Source: CAZXPG01 sp964643145 (lineage in GTDB: Bacteria; Pseudomonadota; Alphaproteobacteria; Rickettsiales; Arcanibacteraceae). Taken from it: a stretch of 18,461 nucleotides of DNA. A model generated the notes under the pieces. That model was not told where the DNA came from and did not search any database. It saw only the letters and a program-made list of their open reading frames with translations. The position numbers were made by a program, and so were the translations under genes. Shown in pieces: positions 14,571-18,461 of this stretch. The stretch is from assembly GCA_964643145.1 (NCBI GenBank), contig CAZXPG010000040.1, positions 1 through 18,461 of the forward strand, given 5' to 3'. Each line of letters starts with the position of its first letter. The first letter of the stretch is position 1.

Positions 14571-15608
14571 ATGAAACTTAGTGATTTTTCCTTTGATCTT
14601 CCTCCCCAGCTTATTGCAGATACACCTGCATCTCCGCGTGATAGTGCAAGATTGCTGGAGCTTCTTCCAGATGACATTCGTGATTATACTATAAAAGATT
14701 TAGTATCCTTACTACGCCCTAATGATATTATGGTATTTAATAATACCAAAGTAATCCCGGCACGTCTACTTGGGAAACGTGGCGAGGCACAGGTGGAAGT
14801 TACCCTGCATAAGCAAATAAATAACAATACATGGAATGCTTTTGCCCGGCCTGCCAAGCGTTTGCGTCTTGATGATATCTACCATATTGCCGATGATTTT
14901 AGTGCCAGGGTGAGTGCCAAAGGCGACAATGGTGAAGTGACGTTAGCGTTTAATAAGGAAGCTGGAGCATTATTTGCCGCCCTTTCGCGCTATGGCCACC
15001 CACCACTGCCCCCCTATATTTCCCGTAAGTCTGGTTTCAGGCCGGAAGATAAAGAATGCTACCAGACAATTTATGCCAAGCATGAGGGCGCTGTTGCTGC
15101 ACCAACCGCTGGGCTGCATTTTACCGAAGCACTATTTGCAGCACTGGAGACCAAAGGGATTGAAAAGGCATTTGTCACGCTGCATGTGGGGGCGGGCACG
15201 TTTCTGCCAGTGAAGGTGGAGAATATCAGCGAGCATGTGATGCATCGTGAATGGTGCTGTGTGGACAAGGAAACAGCCGACCGTATCAACCAGGCAAGAG
15301 AGCGTGGTGGGCGCGTTGTTGCGGTGGGAACCACCAGCCTGCGGGTGTTGGAAAGTGCAGCAGATAGTGAGGGGGTACTGCACCCTTATACCGGTGAGAC
15401 GGATATTTTTATTACGCCGGGCTACCGTTTCCGCATGGTGGATGTGCTGATGACCAATTTTCACCTTCCATGCTCTACGTTATTTATGCTGGTATGTGCA
15501 TTTGCTGGAGTAGAGCGGATGAAGGCTGCCTATACCCATGCGATTGCATCGGGCTACCGTTTTTATTCTTATGGTGACGCTAATTTACTCTATCTGGATC
15601 CACAATGA
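14571..15608 (+). CDS. queA: S-adenosylmethionine:tRNA ribosyltransferase-isomerase
   Basis: QueA transfers and isomerises the ribose of SAM onto preQ1 in tRNA to give epoxyqueuosine. It has 345 aa. Family motifs are MKLSDFSFDLPPQLIADTPA, FNNTKVIPARL (56-66), PTAGLHFTEALF (near 180), LHVGAGTFLPVKVENISEHV with MHREW after it, VAVGTTSLRVLES and TNFHLPCSTLFMLVCAFAG. The cysteine in FHLPCSTL sits where many homologues have R, K or G. ATGAGGA at 14,554-14,560 lies before the start. The final TGA overlaps the tgt ATG by 4 nt. Confidence 0.97.
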   Translation: MKLSDFSFDLPPQLIADTPASPRDSARLLELLPDDIRDYTIKDLVSLLRPNDIMVFNNTKVIPARLLGKRGEAQVEVTLHKQINNNTWNAFARPAKRLRLDDIYHIADDFSARVSAKGDNGEVTLAFNKEAGALFAALSRYGHPPLPPYISRKSGFRPEDKECYQTIYAKHEGAVAAPTAGLHFTEALFAALETKGIEKAFVTLHVGAGTFLPVKVENISEHVMHREWCCVDKETADRINQARERGGRVVAVGTTSLRVLESAADSEGVLHPYTGETDIFITPGYRFRMVDVLMTNFHLPCSTLFMLVCAFAGVERMKAAYTHAIASGYRFYSYGDANLLYLDPQ

Positions 15609-16696
15609 CTGACCCAGTTTTTTCATTTACTATTCATGCAACAGAGGGTAAGGCGCGTCGTGGTGTGCTGCATACCGCCCATGGTGATATTCAAACGCCC
15701 GCTTTTATGCCAGTGGGGACGGCGGCAACGGTGAAAGCCATGATGCCGGAATCAGTGGCGGCAACAGGAGCGGATATCTTGCTTGGCAATACCTATCATC
15801 TGATGCTACGCCCCACCGCTGAACGCATTCACCGCTTAGGCGGATTGCACCATTTTATGCACTGGGATAAGCCGATCCTTACTGATTCCGGCGGGTTTCA
15901 GGTGATGTCGCTTGCAGGTTTGCGTAAGATTAGCGAAGAAGGTGTGCTGTTCCAGTCGCATATTGACGGCAGTCGCCATATGCTATCACCAGAGCGTTCG
16001 ATGGAAATCCAGCATTTGCTGGGTAGTGATATTACCATGATCTTTGACGAATGCACACCGTTTCCAGCCAGTTATGAGCAGGCGGAACATTCAATGTTGT
16101 TGTCGTTGCGCTGGGCGGAACGTTCAAAAGCTGCTTTTGTAGAACGTCCTGGTTATGGGTTATTTGCCATTGTGCAGGGCGGTGTCTATGAAGCATTGCG
16201 GCTGGAATCAGCAGAAAAATTGCAGGCAATCGGCTTTGATGGCTATGCGGTTGGGGGCTTAGCAGTGGGAGAGGGGCAGGAAACGATGTTTGCTGTGCTT
16301 GATTATACGGTGCCAGCATTAATGCCGGAGAAGCCGCGCTATCTGATGGGTGTAGGCAAGCCCGCTGATATTGTGGGGGCAGTGCGGCGTGGTATAGATA
16401 TGTTTGATTGCGTGATTCCTACCCGTTCTGGCCGCAATGGCCAGGCATTTGTGCGTGGCGGCACGATCAATATCCGTAATGCCCGCTATGCCGAAGATAT
16501 GGCGCCGCTTGATAGTGAATGCGCTTGCCCTGCCTGTAGCCATCATAGCCGTGCCTATCTTCACCATCTGGTGCGTGCCGGGGAAATTCTGGGTTCGATG
16601 CTGATGACCTGGCATAATCTGCATTATTATCAGGATCTGATGCGAGCAATTCGCCAAGCCATTGAAGAGGGGCGGTTTGAGCAGTTTACAGTATAA
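15605..16696 (+). CDS. tgt: tRNA-guanine transglycosylase
   Basis: Tgt exchanges guanine 34 of GUN-anticodon tRNAs for preQ1, the step just before QueA. It has 363 aa, a TIM-barrel enzyme. Seen are TDSGGFQVMSL with D94 (general acid/base), FDECTPFPASYEQA, VQGGVYEALR, YAVGGLAVGEG and MFDCVIPTRSGRNGQ with D268, which corresponds to the nucleophilic aspartate. The zinc site is C306, C308, C311 and H337. All key residues are intact. The start is ATG 15,605, overlapping queA (ATGA). The 3' end abuts a degraded - strand gene copy and no intrinsic terminator is visible. Confidence 0.98.
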   Translation: MTDPVFSFTIHATEGKARRGVLHTAHGDIQTPAFMPVGTAATVKAMMPESVAATGADILLGNTYHLMLRPTAERIHRLGGLHHFMHWDKPILTDSGGFQVMSLAGLRKISEEGVLFQSHIDGSRHMLSPERSMEIQHLLGSDITMIFDECTPFPASYEQAEHSMLLSLRWAERSKAAFVERPGYGLFAIVQGGVYEALRLESAEKLQAIGFDGYAVGGLAVGEGQETMFAVLDYTVPALMPEKPRYLMGVGKPADIVGAVRRGIDMFDCVIPTRSGRNGQAFVRGGTINIRNARYAEDMAPLDSECACPACSHHSRAYLHHLVRAGEILGSMLMTWHNLHYYQDLMRAIRQAIEEGRFEQFTV

Positions 16697-16855
16697 GGAA
16701 TGTGTTTTTGCCTGTTTTTTATAGAATTGCACGTTCATTTCAGCGGATTCACAATAGAAGAAGCTGCAATAGGTGGCCTGCAAAAATAACAGCGTCATCA
16801 CCGTAACAGCACCCCAGACATATATCCTGAAGAGTCGTTTGAGCAGCTTAATCAT
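16697..16855 (-). pseudogene. Damaged second copy of the small membrane-protein gene
   Basis: The first 104 nt from the ATG (16,855 down to 16,752) match the intact gene at 17,433-17,330 with two differences. They encode MIKLLKRLFRIYVWGAVTVM and then the same transmembrane segment ending in SFFYC. The next 44 nt align without gaps but at only about 59% identity. Relative to the intact copy, about 17 nt are then missing before a shared TAAGGAAT on the + strand. The frame therefore loses its stop and would run on antisense into tgt. No ribosome binding site precedes its ATG. I read it as a remnant; an expressed fusion overlapping tgt is unlikely. Confidence 0.65.
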
Positions 16856-16871
16856 TTAAATAGTCTGACGT

Positions 16872-16910
16872 GAAAAAGTCCTTCGCCTTCGGCTCAACTA
16901 GTACTTTTTC
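16872..16910. repeat. Hairpin 1 of the composite element
   Basis: GAAAAAGT (16,872-16,879) pairs with ACTTTTTC (16,903-16,910). A smaller GCC-TTC-GGC hairpin (16,885-16,893) is nested in the loop. The unit is similar to the reverse complement of hairpin 4: both begin AAAAAGTCC(C/T)TCGC and end TACTTTTT. Confidence 0.6.
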
Positions 16911-16926
16911 CCGGATTTTAAGTTGC

Positions 16927-16963
16927 CAATTTCTGATTTGAGGCGGCCCGGCACCAGAAATTG
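16927..16963. repeat. Hairpin 2 of the composite element
   Basis: A perfect 9-bp stem, CAATTTCTG (16,927-16,935) with CAGAAATTG (16,955-16,963), encloses a 19-nt GC-rich loop that contains GGCGGCCCGGC. Confidence 0.6.
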
Positions 16964-16981
16964 CAGTTATTATAACATTTT

Positions 16982-17018
16982 AAAATAAAAGCGCGGAACC
17001 GCTTAAAGCTTTTATTTT
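16982..17018. repeat. Hairpin 3 of the composite element
   Basis: A perfect 11-bp stem, AAAATAAAAGC (16,982-16,992) with GCTTTTATTTT (17,008-17,018), encloses GCGG-AA-CCGC, itself able to pair. The stem is A-rich on the left and T-rich on the right (GCTTTTATTTTTC), so on the + strand it resembles an intrinsic terminator and might stop read-through from tgt. Confidence 0.6.
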
Positions 17019-17033
17019 TCCTTATAAATCAAT

Positions 17034-17074
17034 GTTAAAAAGTATTACTTTAGTGAAGCGAGGGACTTTTTAAC
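17034..17074. repeat. Hairpin 4 of the composite element
   Basis: A perfect 10-bp stem, GTTAAAAAGT (17,034-17,043) with ACTTTTTAAC (17,065-17,074), has a 21-nt loop. It is a diverged, inverted copy of hairpin 1. Confidence 0.6.
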
Positions 17075-17238
17075 AGCGGACTAAATAACCTCAATGTTAA
17101 GTCTGCTTCAAGCCATCCACCATTGAAGTGATCTACCAACAGGAATAGTGCCAGCAGAAGTACAGCAGGTGCAATGCAGCATTGAGTAACATGAGGCTGA
17201 ATATGGTGGTAGTAAAAATAACATATAACTTCACACAC
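17050..17238 (-). CDS. Possible small hydrophobic protein
   Basis: A 62-aa frame from GTG 17,238 has a short hydrophobic stretch (APAVLLLALFLLV, about residues 23-35) that could span or enter a membrane, followed by DHFNGGWLEADLTL. It lies 15 nt beyond the stop of the intact small membrane-protein gene on the same strand and could be a third member of that operon. Against it: the start is GTG without a visible ribosome binding site, and the last 11-12 codons and the stop lie inside the repeat element, so the natural C-terminus may be lost. I recognise no family. It may not be a gene. Confidence 0.25.
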   Translation of the reverse strand: MCEVICYFYYHHIQPHVTQCCIAPAVLLLALFLLVDHFNGGWLEADLTLRLFSPLLKSPSLH

Positions 17239-17253
17239 AGGCGTAGGATCTTT

Positions 17254-17433
17254 CTAAGGAATCTGCTTATAATGTTCACGTACCTTTGCCCTCTCTTCAT
17301 ATAACTTCTCGCGTAGTTCCGTTGATTTGCAATAGAAGAAGCTGCAATAGGTGGCCTGCAAAAATAACAGCGTCATCACTGTAACAGCACCCCAGACATA
17401 TACCCTGAAGAGTCGTTTGAGCAGCTTAATCAT
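17254..17433 (-). CDS. Small single-pass membrane protein
   Basis: This 59-aa protein starts MIKLLKRLFRVYVWGAVTVM. A basic N-terminus (K3, K6, R7, R10) is followed by a hydrophobic segment at about residues 11-30 and a cysteine-containing SFFYCKS. The C-terminus is a charged, probably helical tail (TELREKLYEERAKVREHYKQ). The topology predicts the N-terminus in the cytoplasm and the tail outside. I chose ATG 17,433, where homology with the second copy begins; ATG 17,448 would add MARQP. The start overlaps the stop of the Mu F-like gene by 8 nt (ATGATTAA), which indicates coupling. The role is unknown; partner, immunity or holin-like functions are inferences from position. Confidence 0.65.
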   Translation of the reverse strand: MIKLLKRLFRVYVWGAVTVMTLLFLQATYCSFFYCKSTELREKLYEERAKVREHYKQIP

Positions 17434-18325
17434 GGGTTGTCGTGCCATTAATTACGGTTTTCCAGCCTGCTGTGATCGCATAAGCCTTTCCACCTAGCCC
17501 TGATATTTCTTGAATCCAGGCAGGAATATCGTGAGGAGCAATTTTCTCTGTGTCTTTATAGATTTGTGTGAGAGTTGCGTTGTCCCAACCCTTGGCTAGA
17601 GCTAGCTTCTGAATAAGGGTAATAATATCTTCCGGTAACATCGTAATTACCTCCATAAAGTCAATAGGATCCTGAAAAAAATCCATGAAATTATATTCTA
17701 CCATACCGTGGAACGGCAGATAGCCACCTTTCCTATTAACTTCTACGTTGAATATACCTGAGACTCCTGATTTCCTGAGTACAAAAGCGATATCGTAAAA
17801 GTTATATCCGTTGGAAAATGTATCAATGATGCCTGTCTCACTAGAAGTCCCTTTTATGGCGCGTAAAACCTGCATCTCAACGCCTTCTCCGACTTGATGA
17901 GGTTGTAGACCATGGGTATGGGCAAAGGTAACAACATCATTAAATAAACCAACTTGCGATAATGTAACCTCTGTACCACCACCAACATAATAATGAAAGA
18001 CAAAATCATACCATTCCCATTTTAATGCACTATCATCAATCGGTGTAATAACGCGTTGTCGTGCATATTGATTAGTTTCGACGGGCTCAGCCCAGCATCG
18101 GCAGCCGTATTCTTCTCCAGGATTGCCTGTTGCTGGTGGATTATCCCAGGCAAATATTTTGCCGTCATTGGCTGCATGGGAAGGGCGTACCTTATTATCT
18201 TCGCGTGTATGCCAGATATAGTGGCTGGCAGTATAGGGGGTGGTTTTTAAGGATAGGTGAAGCGGAGTGCCATAACGTAAATATTTACGGAATGCTTCAC
18301 TGTAAGTGGGAGTATGGGGAAGCAT
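17426..18325 (-). CDS. Phage Mu F-like (SPP1 gp7-like) motif protein with unassigned C-terminal domain
   Basis: The protein has 299 aa and no signal peptide. Residues 37-82 carry the end of the Mu F/SPP1 gp7 minor-head fold: IWHTREDNKVRPSHAANDGK, then IFAWDNPP, and NPGEEYGCRCWAEPV with C75 and C77. The large N-terminal part of a true capsid protein is absent; in-frame stops lie just upstream of ATG 18,325. Residues 102-126 hold WEWYDFVFHYYVGGG and VTLSQVGL; later come FSNGYNFYDIAFVLRKSGVSG-like strands (170-190), FFQDPIDF (216-223) and GGKAYAITAGWKTVI (278-292). I cannot assign this C-terminal region. Mu F modules head some polymorphic toxins, so an effector is plausible. A phage-morphogenesis remnant or a lysis protein are alternatives. 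No other phage genes lie nearby. Confidence 0.7.
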   Translation of the reverse strand: MLPHTPTYSEAFRKYLRYGTPLHLSLKTTPYTASHYIWHTREDNKVRPSHAANDGKIFAWDNPPATGNPGEEYGCRCWAEPVETNQYARQRVITPIDDSALKWEWYDFVFHYYVGGGTEVTLSQVGLFNDVVTFAHTHGLQPHQVGEGVEMQVLRAIKGTSSETGIIDTFSNGYNFYDIAFVLRKSGVSGIFNVEVNRKGGYLPFHGMVEYNFMDFFQDPIDFMEVITMLPEDIITLIQKLALAKGWDNATLTQIYKDTEKIAPHDIPAWIQEISGLGGKAYAITAGWKTVINGTTTHD

Positions 18326-18414
18326 AGGACGCCTTGCGCTGTAGATTTAACGATAATCTTCAGTATAGGGTAGAAATACATCCTATGGAAGTGTGAAAAT
18401 AATTAAATTAACCT

Positions 18415-18447
18415 CAGTTTTGGATAAGCTTTGCTTATCCAAAACTG
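18415..18447. repeat. Perfect 15-bp inverted repeat with 3-nt loop
   Basis: CAGTTTTGGATAAGC (18,415-18,429) and GCTTATCCAAAACTG (18,433-18,447) are exact reverse complements around TTT. The hairpin lies about 90 nt upstream of the Mu F-like gene. No T-run follows the stem on either strand, so it is not a textbook terminator. It could end a transcript coming from beyond the right edge, or it could be a repeat or a protein-binding site. The rest of 18,326-18,461 shows no gene; a TATACT on the - strand (near 18,361-18,366) is a weak -10 candidate. Confidence 0.7.
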
Positions 18448-18461
18448 GCATGTTATTGAAA

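Larger units (their letters stand above)
16861..17083. mobile_element. MITE-like element of four hairpins with terminal inverted repeats
   Basis: This 223-bp non-coding segment begins TAGTC and ends GACTA. Its terminal 21 nt (16,861-16,881 against the reverse complement of 17,063-17,083) match in 17 positions, including an unbroken AAAAAGTCC. Between them lie four hairpins in a row, at 16,872-16,910, 16,927-16,963, 16,982-17,018 and 17,034-17,074. The TA at each outer end would fit the TA duplication made by IS630/Tc1-mariner transposases. No transposase gene is present. The family is unknown to me. It could also be a REP/BIME-type repeat. Confidence 0.55.

Noticed and set aside
16319..16752. 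Long - strand frame continuing from the small membrane-protein remnant through the 3' half of tgt
   Set aside because: Beyond 16,697 it is antisense to the fully intact tgt coding sequence and has no homology to the intact copy; it arises because the remnant lost its stop.
18361..18366. TATACT as -10 box for the Mu F-like gene on the - strand
   Set aside because: No acceptable -35 hexamer lies 16-18 nt upstream; it is mentioned only as a weak candidate.
16697..18461. CRISPR array or tRNA-associated integration site as an explanation for the repeats
   Set aside because: The repeats are inverted and of different lengths, without regularly spaced identical direct repeats, and no tRNA gene or tRNA fragment is visible.

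Overview
The window is 18.5 kb of an alphaproteobacterial chromosome. Most of it (about 1-13,930) is one long ribosomal-protein block that joins the S10, spc and alpha operons on the + strand: end of tuf, then rpsJ-rplC-rplD-rplW-rplB-rpsS-rplV-rpsC-rplP-rpmC-rpsQ, rplN-rplX-rplE-rpsN-rpsH-rplF-rplR-rpsE-rpmD-rplO-secY-adk, and rpsM-rpsK-rpoA-rplQ. The alphaproteobacterial call rests on several things seen here: tuf directly before rpsJ, a zinc-free 101-residue S14, adk between secY and rpsM, no rpmJ after secY, and a following ppi-queA-tgt cluster. The protein sequences and the moderately AT-rich composition would fit a host-associated lineage (Rickettsiales or Holosporales grade), but I cannot name a genus.

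Region 1 (1-8787) is tightly packed, with many 1-11 nt overlaps (TAATG, ATGA or GTGA junctions) that suggest translational coupling. Region 2 (8788-9039) is an unusual 252-nt gene-free spacer between rpmD and rplO that carries an 11-bp bulged hairpin. Region 3 (9040-13,931) holds rplO, secY, adk and the alpha operon. secY appears broken by ten Ns at 10,363-10,372. The flanking sequences share a TTAT overlap, and merging them restores a normal 447-residue SecY, so this is an assembly artefact. A promoter-like sequence and a hairpin lie between adk and rpsM.

Region 4 (13,946-16,696) holds an exported cyclophilin-type prolyl isomerase followed by queA and tgt. The last two supply consecutive-pathway enzymes for queuosine in tRNA and overlap by 4 nt. 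GC content is visibly higher here than in the ribosomal block.

Region 5 (16,697-18,461) is accessory DNA with genes on the - strand. A 299-residue protein has a phage Mu F-like (SPP1 gp7-like) tail motif near its N-terminus and an unassigned C-terminal domain. Its stop overlaps the start of a 59-residue single-pass membrane protein. A second, damaged copy of the membrane-protein gene abuts the 3' end of tgt. Between the copies lies a 223-bp element made of four consecutive hairpins, with terminal inverted repeats and flanking TA dinucleotides. The arrangement is compatible with a small effector/immunity or lysis-type module that has been duplicated and invaded by a MITE-like repeat. That reading is an inference and is the most interesting part of the window. 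A 15-bp perfect palindrome with a 3-nt loop sits near the right end.
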